Source of the DNA: Blastomussa wellsi
Taxonomy: Eukaryota > Cnidaria > Anthozoa > Scleractinia > Plerogyridae
Assembly: GCA_947652115.1 (NCBI GenBank)
Contig: OX393562.1
Coordinates: 14,938,328 to 15,002,327 of the forward strand
DNA length: 64,000 nucleotides
Direction of reading: 5' to 3'
Numbering within the stretch: position 1 is the stretch's first letter; each line of letters starts with the position of its first letter. The translations under genes and the position numbers were made by a program. Positions 44,301 through 59,300 of the stretch are shown piece by piece. The notes beneath the pieces were generated by a model. It was not told the origin of the DNA, made no database searches, and saw nothing but the letters and a program-made list of their open reading frames with translations.

Positions 44301-47300
44301 GAGCAAATAACTGAAAACATGCTGGAACGTCTTGATACAAATCGACAAATCTGTTCAACATGGATAGGCAATGGCTTAACGAGTTAACCCTATAGAAACA
44401 AATGCAAAGAGAACTTAATAGAGAACTGACGGTCTTTTCTCAGTCAGTGTCCACCTGCACCAAAGAAAACGGAGACTAGTTCCATGCCCTTTCGTTCAAA
44501 ACTGTTTCCTTGCACATCAATAGAATACACTATATTCTACGCTTTTCTCAATAACTGAAGTTGAATGCATTGCGCATTCAAGGAAGACATAAGAACGAAA
44601 AGCTATGTTGCCTCTTAAAGTTTGTGTCACGACGCAAACACATGCCCAAAGTTGGAAACTTAATGGCACAAGCTTTACCTGATTTCGTCCGTCGTCAAAT
44701 CATCTTCTGTGCTTTCTCCAAGACTCTTCGTTAACGGTAAAGGTTTGATGGTTACAGAGCTGAAATCGCCAAGTTAGTTGAACTAAGTACAATCGACTTT
44801 TTTAATTACCGCGTAAAGAGAGGGATACAGTGAAGTTTTGAATGAACATTGTACAGCCAATTAGAAAACTTCCTGACAAAAATCCACCAGTTTTATTAGT
44901 GCCAAAAAGCAGAGCAAAGTTCATTGTAGGTATTGCTGTTCTTCAAGACGCAGCTCGCTTCATGATAAGTAGTCTGAAGTGTCCGACGTCTTCTCGCCCT
45001 AATCGCCCGCGCCTCAGGGGATTAGGGCGAGAAGACGTCTGACACTTCAGACTACATGATAAGCATTGCTTCGGTTTTTTAAGATAATTGCTATTGAATA
45101 ACTGCGTCACAAGCTCGCCAACAGGTTGTAAAGCGCCCACTTTGAGGCTACAAACCCCAAAGGCGGGGTAGTTTTTATCAAGGTTTCAATGTATTTTCCC
45201 AAACTGCATTCGTTTCCGGTCGACTGGTCTATAAAGTAACGTAATATTATCCCCAGAAGAAGCATTAAGTTCTTCATTATTTTGATTTGAAAGAAAGCAA
45301 GCACTCATAGTCACCTTGAATCCGATTGAAGTTTGAGAAGATCGCTCCATTTGCTGCTGTCTTTGAAAGGGAGCACAAGTTGAGCTGCAAGAATGGAATG
45401 ATTAACACCATATGATGAATCAAGTTGAATGCTCTCTCTTCAGGAAGAGGAAGGAGGTGGAAGAGGGGGGAGACAGAGGTGGAGGAGGGGGAGGGAAGGG
45501 GGAGGGGCTGAGGGAGAGGGGAGAGGGGGGAGGACCAGATCAAGGTGCAGGTATAAGGGAGACGGAGCTAGAGGAGGAGGAGAAGAGTATGGGGAGTTGG
45601 TTGATACTCACGAGTAGGACCCTCCTTTTTTGAAGCCAAGAACAGTATGCCGCATAAAAAATTGATGGCTTCTGGGACCAGCCGCTTCGATAGAGAGATG
45701 TACTGCAAAAGAATTTAACAATGACTACTTTGAGACGTTTTTGCAGCAAAAAGACGGCAAAAAAGGAATCACTGACTTTTTCCTTATAAAAACCTTGCAA
45801 ATGTTAGCTTTGGTGCCAATCAATGGATCAGCACAAACATTTAGGATATAAAACAAGTAGCAAACCTCGAGTAACAGATCACAGGTGAAAAGGCCCCTAA
45901 ATACATCTCTCATGCACCGTACAGGACACTACAAAAAAGGAGAACAAGCTAAGGTTAGGCAAGCGTACATTAGTATGCTATAGATGATTTGACACATGAT
46001 TCTATTAACTTAAGTTCTTACAGACTGACTGACTGACTGACTGACTGACTGGTTGGCTGACTGGCTGGCTCACTGACTGACTGCACTGATTGACTGACTG
46101 ACTGACTGGACTGGACTGACTGGCTGACGGATGGCTGGACGGATGGATGGACAGACAGATGGACGGATGGACGGAACCACTGGACTGGCAGACAGATTGA
46201 CTGACTGACTGCTTGGCTGACTGACAGACTGAATGACTGAATGACCGACTGACTTTAAAAAAATAACATGAATGATACGGCGTTCTTTGCAGTGCATCAA
46301 AATTCAAAAATTGATTTCTCTGAGTCATAACTACCAACCTGTGCAAGAACCTGAGCTAGCAGGACCATAGCTGGTGTGCAGACAGAGTGTTTGAAGTCTG
46401 ATGTGGAAAACAACATGGATACGATCCGGAGATACAGCAACTACAATCAAATAACAATATTTATGTACATGTAGGATTTTAGATTCTCGCCTACGTATAG
46501 TTGTTTTGTACTGTCTCATTCACTGCAACGAAGCATATTACACCTCCGTAAAATAGAGCGATTTTCGATTGACTTTAAGACCAAAGGCCAAGATCAAAGC
46601 AACCACTGTGGCCAATCACAGGGCATGGGAAATTCAATGAACCAATCATAACTAGGAGTAACTACGTGTAGCCGGCATGAGATGTGTGCGAGTGACTCGC
46701 GATAGGTTTTGGTGTTAATTCTGATTGGTTAAGAAGGTAGCCAAAGTTTTTTTCAACCAGCCCCTACCACAGTAATGCAAAACTAAAGCGATCGCAAATT
46801 GCTTGTTTCCCTCATGAGGAAATTGCTCATGGAAAGATTGCGTGACGAACCATAAGACCATCTAAGTAGGACGCTACTAAACACAGGACATGTTTTAGAG
46901 CTTGCTATCGTGATAAGTATTACAACCTGTCCCACGTTTATGAAACAAGCTCTAAGATTTTTGTAGCACAGCAATAACGAGATGAATTGGGTGAAGGATC
47001 AAGACACCTCCTGCCTACTGTGCATGTCGATGGCACTGTCCCGGCATTACACGAGTCATATAAGAGTGATTGAAATCTAAGTTCTCCTTGCCAGTGTCAA
47101 AAAACTATTGTAATCTTACCTCAGAAAGACCCAAGAACAACCCTTTTCCGCCTGAAAGAAGATATACAAATACATGTAGTTTAACTGCTAGTACCGCAGG
47201 CAACCCAAGCTCATGCCGTGAGTCAGGATCACATTCCATAATTACTGTCATGGTAAAAATTAAGAGTTTGCATGGGAAATTTTTACAACACGTTTTAGCA

Positions 47301-50300
47301 CACCGAAATACTGCCAAATAGGTTAAGGCAGTTTATTTAAGATTTGGCAGTATTTGGGTTTGCTAAAACGTGTTGTAAAATGTTCCCATACAAACTCTTA
47401 TATTTTGCCGTCACAGCTATTTTGCAATATGATCCTGACTCACAGCATGAGCTTGGGCTGCCTGTGCTAGTACAACTGATAAACAGCTCATTACTTCCAA
47501 AAAAGTGAGATAAAAATACATCGGTCACGGCCGTGTAAATTAGATGTTCCCATCAGCAATACTGACAGCTGCAATGATGGCTCTATTGACTGCAATGCCA
47601 AAAATCCGGGAAGTTTGAAAATGATTTGATGGAGAAGAACTGGTGCTAGGGCCAAGCACAACACTGGCCAACATTGGTCAACATCAGCTGACATTAGCCA
47701 AAAGTGGCCGGCATTGATTTAAAATATTGGCAAACATAGGCCAACACTGGTCAACATTTGTCAAAGGACATGTGATATGGTGCAACTTACTATGGAGATG
47801 ATTTAGAGATGATTTCCAGTCCGCGCTGCACAATCTCTGCCAGCACTGTTTATGTGAGTCTCACAAAAGGAAAGTTTATTATCCAAGATGAAAATTACTG
47901 GAAAAATCTTACCATTTTCATCATTCTTAACACCAGATATCCTTGCAAAATAATAATAAGAGACTAGAAAAACCTCGGGTGTATTCCAAAAAGAAGTTTC
48001 AAGCACTCCTAATCGAAACGGCCCATTATGGCGGAATGAAAACCTTCATACATGTACGCTATTACCGAAGTGTAACATATCAATGAATTCAAAACAAAAA
48101 TGTAAACTTATCCCGAGACGGGGCAGTACGGACTTGAAATAAACGTTAAGTAAGTACAACTGCAAGAATCCAAAACATAGCAAGGTATAAAATGACAACT
48201 TACATACGCAAAGTTAAGGTTACTTCAAACCTTCGCGAGTGTCCTCCAGAAAAAAATTCGTACGCGCGCTGTTTTCAAGGAAACCCCCACAAACTATATA
48301 TCAACAGAAAGGTCATAAAATGTAGAATTCGATAAAGTTATGTTTTGTTTTGGCTTTTACTTTCCAAAGGCGGCAGAGGCCGTCAACTCCAAAATGACCG
48401 ACTGACGTTCCAGCGAATTAATAGGGTATGCAGATTTGACGGTTTCCCATGAAATTTGGTCAGATATTTCACTGATAGATATGGAACAAAAGCATGTCGG
48501 CGAATTCCTTTATTTTAAATACTTTCCGCATGGCGGCCTCTAGCGCAACAGGTTACGCGAATTTTTCGATAGTCGAACTTGACAGATCTATAAAATGATA
48601 ACCAATAGAAATAAAAGAAAATGCTGACACCTTTTTGGAGATTGATGCTTTTGTGATTAACACTGCAGAGTTACTTTACAGGAACGATCGCATTTGATAC
48701 CCTATTAATTCGCTGGAAGGTCAGTCGGTCATTTTGGAGTCGACGGCCTATGCCACCTTTGGAAAGCAAAAGCCAAAACAAAACATAATTTTATCGAATT
48801 CTACATTTCATAACCTTTGTTGATATATAGTTTGTGGGGGTTTCCTTGAAAACAGCGCGCGTACGAATTTTTTCTGGAGGACACTCGCGAAGGTTTGAAG
48901 TAACCTTAAAAGTTTCTACTAATGACCAGAAGGAATTATCAAACATTTTCACCTTGTCTGTCACGGTTCTCTGTGAAGTGTTTGTGTATATCCTTTACAA
49001 TCTGTTGCATGCATTTAGCTGAGTGAATTGGTGAATACTGTGCTACATCAAACAAGTGTCTGTAATGAAACAAACAGTAAATGTCTCATATGAGCGGGCA
49101 AGTAATATATGAAACACGAGAGGCAGTGTTTCATCACATTTCCAAACACCGAGAGGTATTTTTTTAAAAAAACGTCGAGGTGTAACTTGGAAATGTAATG
49201 AAACACTTTCTTGAGTGTTTGATAGACCTTCTCAACTGAACCTAAAACTGGGGAGAAAACGAAGAAATAAAATCGTAAAAATCCGTCCAGATTTCCAAAC
49301 CATGGTCACGGTTCTGATTTCTTTTGTTTAACTTGATCAGTTATTAATGAGTTGGAAGTGGAAGCTTCTGAGTAATTCGTTTCCTTTTTCCTTATTTCGG
49401 ATCTTCCACTCTTCTTTTGGATAAGCATGCAACTTTTGTTGGCATTGGAAATGTTCCAGCCTTCATGTCTGGTTAGTCAGGTGTAGTAAAAACCATAATC
49501 ATTTTCAAAGGAAATTTCAACCAGATCTTCCTGGAAAAAGGTACAGATCAAGTATGCACCCCTGGTCTCTGTCAAAACTATTATTTGGGTCATGACAATG
49601 ACTGTGAAATTAGCAAAAGCACTGCAGTCCAACGTAATTACCAAGAAATATATTTCACACAGAGGTCGAATAAAATATAAACAAAACAAAATTCAACGGC
49701 AACAAGGAAGGTTACCTGGACAGTTTGTCAATCATCTTGAGTCCTTCAGAACCCACCAATGAGAGATCTCCAACATACTCCAATAAAATACTAAACAATG
49801 CCTGGAATATATAGGAAGGAAAACAGTCATTTTAAAATTTCTTTAGCAAATGTGTGCATTCTTGAACCGAAAGGTATGGAGTCATTGTCAAAATGAAGAG
49901 TGAGACTGGGGAGTGTGTAGCAGTAAATGTTTAAGCTCAAGGGACCAAAGTGAACTTTTCCATACTTTGCAATGGTTGTGGAAAAAAATATTTGACTAGT
50001 ATCCTTTTTCCTCTTGTACAGTGTAGTTTATGTTACTAGAGCCAAATCCTAAGAATCACATTTGACCAGTACCAACCAACTAGAGACAGAGTGAACCAAT
50101 CAGAATTGGAAGCAAAGAAAACCCAGTCACTAGTGCGAGAAGATGAGAAGTTGTGTTTCCTTTGATTTTGTTTTGTATTACTGGGCTAATTAAGTGATTG
50201 GTTTAAAAACCTATCACCATTTTTTTCTAGCAATCAGAAATCAAAACCAATCATGACTCACTCACACTCGTTTTCCCACACTTCATTGTATGTGGCTACA

Positions 50301-53300
50301 TGTACATGCAGTTTCTGTCAGTTTTAGGATTTAGTTTAAATCTTTGCAAAATGTGCAACAGAAACTTTGCCATTTTTACTTACATGTAACTCTTACCTCC
50401 ATTTTTGGCTTATTCTCAGGTGTAATTTTGGGATTATGACATGCCTTGATTCTCTCTATAATTGTCAGCTGCTCTTTGTATGACCTTCAGTATAGAAACA
50501 TCAGTTTATTATTATGTAAAGTAATATGGTTTATATTAGGCAGGGATGTAGCTAAGAAATTACAAAGCCAGCTCACAAACAAACGCAGCCGGCTTTTCTG
50601 ACCGTTGTACCTGAAAATTTCTTTGAATCTAAGCCAGTGATAAGGCAGTGATAAGCTCTCTTTCAGCTGGTGAAATTAGCCGGTAGGCGGCCCTTAGCTA
50701 CATCCCTGATGACCCTGATTAGGTTCATGTGGCTCTCAAACTAAATGACAATAGCTGAAAGCATTTTCCAAGGATTACCTAGATAACCGTATACACACAG
50801 ACGTGTATTTTGGGCTAACCCCTTCTTTCCTTGACATAAAGAAATGTCTGTGAACTCGTATGAGAATAGGTAAGACAAAGTCTGCATTCAAGCCTGGTGG
50901 CCCATCAGACCAAGAGCTTATTCCAGTTTCTGTAGCATGAAGTGACAGAGAGTATTTCTACTCCCCACTGGATGGGATGCTTGTTCATTGCAGGGACTAG
51001 TGTACCCATTCACCTGTATACACCTGAGTGGAGAGAGGCACTGTGAGGGTTAACTGTCTTGCCCAAGAACACAATTCAGTGTCCTGGTCAGGGCTCGTTC
51101 TTGGACAATCAGATCCGCAGTCCAGCATACTGACCATCAGGCCACCACACCCACAACACCAAAGAGGTACATTTACCTTATATTAAAAATATAATAATAC
51201 CACAATAAATTGCTAATACCTACCAGCCCTTTATAAGCTCTTTGAACTCTTGGAAAGATTTTGGTGCTGCAAATGAAAACAAAAATTAATAAATCATCAT
51301 ATCATATATCCTTTTCGTGCCTCGTGGCACATAGGGCCTTCACAGAGCTTCTCCACTCCTCTCTATTGGTTGCTGCGGTCCGCACCTCCTCCCACGATCT
51401 CCAACCTGCTTCTTGCCTTTCTTTCTCTACTGTCCGTCTCCAGGTGGTTTTTGGTCTTCCCCTTCTCCTTTTACCTTCTGGTGCCCAGCTCATGGCAACA
51501 TTGCAATCATCATTGCGATCTTTCCTAAGAATATGGCCAATCATTTTCCATCTTCGAGACATCACTTCCACACTCAGTGGCTTCATGCTTGCTCTTTCCA
51601 GTAGCTCTTTGGTACTGACATGGTCTTGCCATCGGATTCGGAAGATCTTACGTAGGCATCTATTATGGAACACATTCACTGCTTTATCATCTCCTTTGTT
51701 CATCTTCCATGTCTCAGATCCATAGAGTAACACTGGCACTACCAGTGTTTTATACAGCCTCAGTTTTGTTTTCCTCGAGATGTTATTAGAGATCCAGATC
51801 TTCTTTAGTTTGTTAAAGGCACCTCTGGCTTTCGATAACCTGTTCTTCAAGTCCTTCATACCACCTCCCTCTTTACAAACTTTCGCCCCCAAGTACACAA
51901 ACTCTTCGACATCTTCAATATCCTGTCCATTTATTATGATGTTTTCTTGGTTCCTTGCATTGATCCTCATCGTTTTTGTCTTTTCTCCGTTGATTTTGAG
52001 TCCCACCCGTCTGGCCTCTTCGTCCAGCCTTGTCGTTTTATCCTGAATCTGCTGCTTGGTAGATGAAAGCAGAGCTATATCGTCCGCAAAGTCCAAATCG
52101 TCCAGTTTTGAAGTAAACCTCCACCTAATACCGTTTTCACCACTGCCAACCGCTCTTCGCATTACCCAATCCATAACAATCAAGAACAAGAATCCCGACA
52201 TATTGCATCCTTGTTTTACCCCAGTTTTTATGTCAAACCACTCACATGTTTCCCCCTGATCTTCTACAGCACACTTGAAGTCGTCATAAAATACTCTTAC
52301 CATTTTCACGATCTTCTCCGGGATTCCATACTTAGCCATTATTACCCACAGGCTTTCTCGGTGGATAGAATCAAAAGCCTTCTCAAAGTCTACAAAGTTC
52401 AGGTACAGGGTTGCCTGCCATTCGCTGACCTGCTCAATAATGTTCCGCAGGATGAAGATCTGGTCTGTTGTACCCCTCCCCTTTCTATAACCTGCCTGTT
52501 CCTTCCTCAGCCTTCTATCCACTCCATTTCTCACTCGCTCTATGATGATTCTACCGAGTACCTTCCCCACAACGGACAGTAAGGTTATTCCTCTCGAGGT
52601 TATTCCTCTATTTTGAAAATATTCATCAAAAAAGGCCGGACAAGAAGTGTGGAGGTTAGAAAAAATAAGAATAAGAAACAGTTTACCTTTAAACGTGAAT
52701 GGAAGATCTTTCTTTGACTGGTCTGCCTCTGTTTTGTCTTTTTTCTAAAGAAACAGTGCATTAAGTAAACAAGAGAAAATCTATACTCTACATGGGCAAC
52801 CATCTTTATTTCAACGTAGACTCAGAGCATATCTCAAGGCATACGTTTCTATATGAGAACAAAGCTAAATTAATATTATTAATAATTGTTTTATAAGTTT
52901 TAGTCAATTGCAGGCAATGAAACAAGTTTTCTCAAAAGACATTTTTAACCAAAATACCTACCAAAGCAGAACATTTTCTGCCTTTGCATGGATTGCGAAG
53001 AATTAATAATGGTTTTTGAAAACAATACTATGGTTTTCATAAAGTCAGCTAAAACCAAAACCTTTAGTGGGGTCTAATATCTTTCTACATTGTATGATGT
53101 TGATGCATGCTTGTGTACTCTAGGTTGAGCAAAATACAGTGATTTGTCCGTGGTGAGCAGATCAATTATTTGGCTGAGACAAATATTTGATCTGCGAGAC
53201 ACTGACAAATAACAATATTTTGCAGAAACCCAAGGTCAATAAATGTTTTATAATTCAATCACTGAATTTGTTTTGCACAGTTAACTTCACGAACTTTTGA

Positions 53301-56300
53301 TTGTGTGCTTTCTTGATGAAGTAATACAGACTAAACAGTAAATTCACATTTGACAACACGAGCTAGTCTTTATCCTTCTTTCACACAATGGCGAAGTACA
53401 TATGCATTATGGGAAATTTTCAACTCCTGCTTTATATTACTGCTGTTTTTTCTAGTCTACCAGGCAAATCATGCCATTCAGGTTCTCTCACAACTCTGGG
53501 ATATGCGCTGCTCTTTTTCCCGGAATTAGACATGGCTACGCATGAGCAGACAATTATTCGTAACAAAATCACTGTTGGACGGTAATGCGCATGAGCAGAC
53601 CATTATTTGTAGACAATTATTTGTACGTCACATGGCAGGGTCTGGGACAATGAAAATGGGGGAACAAATGGATCGAATGATGATGTCCCATATTTGGATC
53701 AAAGCACTATCATAATGTAAGTGAATCTAACAACTAAGGACTTGGAGATTACCAGCATTTTTCGCTGCTGTTGCTGTTTGATTGGTACACTTGAGTTCAT
53801 ATTATCTTCCACTTCGTCATTGCTCACTGAAAAAGGAAAATAATACGCATACACTGTAAAAAGTGATGCTTGGGAACTGACTTCGCTCTGGGAGGGGTTT
53901 CCAACAAAAATAACCCTCACGGAGACCCTTGGATTCTTTGGATTTTAACCTAGGTTCAGGGTTGTCAAAATAAGCCGGCAACCGGAGCATTTCACCTGCT
54001 ATTCCGAATACTGCACCGGCTACTCCGAATGTTAGTAGGTCAGTTCTAAGCATGATATTGGAGAAATAAAATGAAAATAGCCGCCTACTTTTTGGATGGA
54101 ACCTGCTACTCAAAAACCTACTGACAACCCTGTAGGCTAATATTTCAATCACAATATTTTGACTCATTTTGGCAACAAAACAAATTACCCTTAATATATA
54201 GGAAATCTCAAAATAATAATTAAATATGGAAGAAAAACAGTGAAGAGGTGATATTAAACCAAAAAGGAACAAGGATGGTTAAGGATGGCGAAGATTGAGA
54301 CAGATTACAAATGACAAATTTGAAAAATTTCAGCTAAAAGTTTCAAAAAGCACAAAATTAATCATGATGTAGCTTCTTTAACTCTTGGTACTTGTAAAAA
54401 TGTTTGTTTATTACCATCTGATTCAAGGTCAGAACCAATGTCTTCCTCACAACTTTCTTCTTCATCATCATTGTTTCCATCATCATCACCATCATCATCA
54501 GTAACAAAATTCTCACTGTCCTCTTCTTGATCTTTTACGTTTCGTTCATCCCCAATTTGGTCAAGTTCCTCATCAATGTTATCAGGATCATCCTCTTCAT
54601 CATCTGCAATTCATGCCACACACAGGTGCATTACTATTATTGTATAGCAGGGATATAGCTAAGAAATTACAAAGCTGGCTCACAAACAAGCTCAGCTGGC
54701 TGTTCTGACAATTGTACCTGGAAAATTTCTACGAGTCTTTGTTTTCTAGTGAAAATTAAGCCAGCGATGAGATCTCTTTCAGCCAGGGAAATTAGCCGGT
54801 AGCCAGTCCTAATAGCTACATCCCTGGTATAGTTTTATTTCCTTGAGAAATGATTGGGCCAGTTGTTTTCAATTGATTATTTTCAGTATTTAGTAATAAA
54901 AATAAACCCCTTCAGGCGGCTGGTATATTGGAGGATAATGCCAGAGGCTGAAAGATTGTCTGAAAAATGAACAGTTGGCTGAGAAGCGAAGCTTCAAGGG
55001 AAACTGTGAAATTTTGAGGAAAATCTTTCAGTCAAGGGCATAATTCACCAATATACTGGTATCAGTAAGCGATAAAGGGGTTTATTCAATTTATAACCCT
55101 CCCAGTAGTTTCCACAACATGATTTGTCACAGTGAAAAAGGAAAAAACCAACACTCTGATAATCACAATTAATTAAAAATGTGATACTTGACAAAATGCC
55201 TGACCACATAGCAGCTTTGTAACTTACCCTCTATATTTAACATTGATCCATCTTGATAACTTAACAAAACTCTGTCATCTTCAGGTGGCGTAAAACTGTT
55301 TATCACAAGAATACAGAAACAAAGAGTGCAAGATTCTAAATTTGAGTACATGTTAAATAAAGTATTTAGGTAAAGAATTTGACTAATCATTATCATTGTC
55401 ATCGTCGTCATCATTATCTGTCCAGTGAGTGCCTTGATGGCACAAAGGGCTTCTGAGATTCTTCACTTACTCTGGTCGAAAGCCACTTGGTGGGCAATCT
55501 GAGTAAAATACTTCTGTTATAGCACTCTTCAGTAGCAGACCGTTTATAAGAGTGAACTGACTACTGTCACCACATGTGATGTACAACTGTTTATCAGTTG
55601 TTTACCTGTCACCAAGGTCATCAGCTGATACATGTTTAGGTTTCTCATCAATAAGAGGTAAACCTTTCATTCTTCTTTGACGCTCAAGCTAACAAAAGAC
55701 GACGACATAATTAAAACAAATAATGCATGTGAAGTGACGCATAAATGAAATCAAGGGGGGGGTGGGGGTTGTTAGGAACATTATAATTCACTCTCAACCT
55801 GTTTTGAATCTTAAAGCAATCAAGACAATTTCTCTTTTACTTTCAATTGGCGGTCACTCCTACATTCCCATGACCTATGTGTTGGTTTATGTTAGAGCAT
55901 CAAATGAATGAAAAAACTGCTATGCACTGGGAAATGCAGAACACATTGTTTATATTGACACCTTCATCATAGCCAGCTAGCAGGCTCTCGCCTTGTGCAC
56001 ACCTACAGTACTGCTCAAATGTAAGTTACCACCTCTCGTCTCGTTTCTCGCGAGACGAGTCTCATTCCTCTCGAGAATCACTGAAGCGTTTAGTATGGAA
56101 TATATTACTTGCAAGAAAGCGGCTTCCATGTAAAAGATTTTTGTTTGCAGTCCACAACCGACTGGCGACACGATCTTAAAAGATATGGTTGTTTTTGAGA
56201 TTTTTGACACTTCACGGCAGTTGCCGGTGAGCTTGATTACACTAAAATAGACCAAATTTGAAGAAACAATGTTTAATGTCTCTAATTGAGGTGCTTTTCG

Positions 56301-59300
56301 ATGTGTCGTTCACATTCATTCAATTTTTGACAGGGGAAAAGTTTTTTGACAGGGGAAAGTTTTTTTTTCGGTGAGACAATTAAAACAGATCTTGCACGGC
56401 ATGCCGGCGAGCTTCAAAAACTCGAGAGAATCTACGACGCGGAAATTTTGTTTAGTAAGTTCTAAGTCTTAGTCTGTGTCGAAAGATTGCTGATTTGCTC
56501 ACAGGGAGCAGAGGAGTTATACTTGAAACATCAATAAAAGAAACATCTTATTACCTTTGTTCTTGTATTTACCGGTATTCTCTTAGTTAAAACCTCATTT
56601 GCGAACCAAACATACGTATTCATTCGCGATCGATCGTTTCGAACCGCCATCATTCTGAATAGTGTCGACCAATGTTGGCTTGTTTACATGCAAGCGATTG
56701 AATCGAAACTTGACGCGTCACTAAACTTTATTGCTCTCATCTGAAATGAAAACCTTGAATGAAAACAATTTCAAAAATCGAAAATAGAGACAATGTAAAA
56801 GTGCTTACGCAAAACTGCACTGGATGTTTTTACTTCACGACAGACAGTGCATTGAATTTGCATGTTGGCAAGTTTGCGTGCGAGCGAACTCAAGAAAACT
56901 TTTGAATCGAAACTTGTCGTGTTGTTAGAATTTATCTTATTAATGCAAAACATGAGTGAAAGCATTGTCAATAATCTCAAATTAATACACCAGTTAAAGT
57001 GCCTATGAAATGAAAACCAAGTTAACCTTATTTGAAAGGCATTTTAAGTGATGAAGAATGGCGTTTTCCTTTCTGCGATATCTTCTCTTGTTCCAGAGAT
57101 ATTCAAGTTTTTGTATTATGCTAATTAGATGACTGATGACGTCACAAGGTTGACAGAAAATGGGCTAAAACCACAATAATTCTCCGTCATTTTGAAATGC
57201 CTTTCAAATAAAGTTAACTTGTTTTTCATTTCATAGGCACTTTAAGGTACCTTCGGAAAAGTTTACACTTTTTTCTGTTCATTACCAGAGTGGTGAATTT
57301 GCATATTGTGTGCCCGAAATATTGGCCACGAGGCAGCTTCTGTATCGAAACTTGCGTCGCTACAATTTGGCCCAGTTTGAAACGATCGATCACAAGGAGT
57401 CACCAAAAAATGCAAGCGACTGCACGAGCCGGGCCAGAATGCACGTGTTCAACGTGTTGTGTTTCCAGACTTTCCCTTCCGCCGAAAACCAAACATAAAA
57501 TTTGGAATTGACCAAAGAAACTTACTTTTCATCTGATGAAAATAATTCTTATCTGCATAAAGAAAAACCCAAATTCAAGCCGAACGACAAATAAACAGCT
57601 GGTTGAGAGCAGCCAAACAAGTCCAATAAGTCCATCACAGCGATTAGCCGACATCTCAACAACTCGTCGAGTCGACTGTTTGATGTAAAAGTTTTCTGAA
57701 AAGCGAAGGTGCTATTAACATAAAATGTTTTAGCTCTAACCTATGTAATACACGAACAAGTCAGTTGAGTTGATTTTATGCCACTGATGTATGTAGAACA
57801 TGTACAGTGTATAGTCAATTCAGGCGCATCGCGGCGCCAATACCGATATAGAGTGTCGACCAAGTTTCATTTCAATTTAAGGAGGCTCCCTAGAGTTTAA
57901 GACCGCGCGCAGGCTGGGCACTAGTATGGCGCGAGTTTTTAAATCCTCGCGAAGTCCGCGCAAAAAAATATAAACAAACATGGCTTCCCTGTTTCGTAAT
58001 ATCGTCTGGATAAAGCCCACAAAATTGCTGGAAGCTGGAAATGCAAGTTTTTTCCTTTGCATGGGGCGCTGTTTTGGTAAAAGAAGAAATGTTACAGGAG
58101 TAGCTAGTGTGTTTTCGACAGAAAGTGTCGATTTTCCAAAACGTGATTCTAATTATCGTAAACATCACATAAAGTTTTCGTACGTGTACTCAGTGTTTGG
58201 AGCAGTAAGTTTGGCTGCGGCTAACTCAAACGATAAAGAAGGGGGTACTACACCGTCATCATCACTTACCAGTCAGAGTCTTACTCCCTCTCCGTCTCAC
58301 CACGAAAAGCGAGGTGCAAATGGGCGCTTCACGAAACCCGGAGTAAAAGGAACTTCAAAAAATCTGGAGCACATGAGACGTGGATATAAAAACTACATCG
58401 TGAAAAGGAAACTGGAGTTTGGAAACTCTATTGACGAAAACGCACCACCCTCTAAACGAGAAACTAGGAGTACTCAGGTATGGGCACTTTAGAACTTTAT
58501 ATCACTACCCAGAAGTGCAATTACCGGAGCTATCCATTTTTTGTGCTATATAACAGGCTGCCACCGAAAGAGAAGAAGCCATTCCGAGTGGAACTCGATT
58601 CATTGACCTCGATGTGTTCCGGGAAAGGCTCCAAAGCTGCATTCACTGCCAATCAGGTAAATGTAATCCACCAATTCTTCTCTGAACCATTAGGAATGGA
58701 CTGAGCTGGAATGGACTTCCCTATGAGCTCCATAGAATGTATACCTACTTTCTTGTGTGCCGTTTTGAATGGACACAATGTAAATGCAAAAATTGTTTAC
58801 AATCAACTTTTGCTCATTTTTGCTAGACTGCTTACTGGTGAAAAAAAAGTTGATAGTAAGAAAGTACTGCATGCATTAATTAAGACATGTTGCTGTGCAA
58901 AAAATTGATATATTTTATCCTGTGCAAAAAAATAGTGGTCTCCTTGTTTTTCCTAGTTTTGTTGGAAAACCCCCTAGAAGTATGTTTTTAGATACCCTGC
59001 ATGAGCAAATTACAACATCAGTTTTTGTGACATTAAGTCATTTAAAAAACATAGTCTTTTTCCTGCCACAATAATCAAATATCCTTAGTATGCTATTCAC
59101 ATGTAAAGCTCTTTTCACTTCACTTGTATCATTTTAGGACCACTTTCCTTTTACAATGTCACTGATGAGGTACGGCATGGTCTAGCTAGCACATTTGTGA
59201 TAAAATGTCCCGTCTGTGGTAAAAACAACAAAGTCAAAACTTCTGGACAACACCGAAGTGGAAAGTGTGGTCCGCCTGCTTTTGACATAAACACACGAGT

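Noticed and set aside
45412..45633. Glu/Gly/Arg-rich frames
   Set aside because: Translation of the polypurine tract within a NOP14 intron.
46020..46255. Possible CRISPR-like array
   Set aside because: Simple 4-bp repeat without spacers in a eukaryotic genome.
46005..46346. Ser/Gln-rich minus-strand proteins
   Set aside because: Translation of the CTGA microsatellite; it also runs into a NOP14 exon in the wrong frame.
48834..49022. 62-residue plus-strand frame
   Set aside because: Covers the end of the TTAA foldback and the antisense of a NOP14 exon.
51261..52582. Plus-strand frames of 60-154 codons (51261, 51780, 52211)
   Set aside because: They are antisense shadows of the reverse-transcriptase frame at 51302-52570.
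53388..53585. 65-residue plus-strand frame
   Set aside because: In a NOP14 intron with no motif or splice support.
57960..57975. TATA box for the transposase gene
   Set aside because: The AT-rich AAATATAAAC lies within 15 bp of the ATG, too close for a TATA-driven start with a normal leader.
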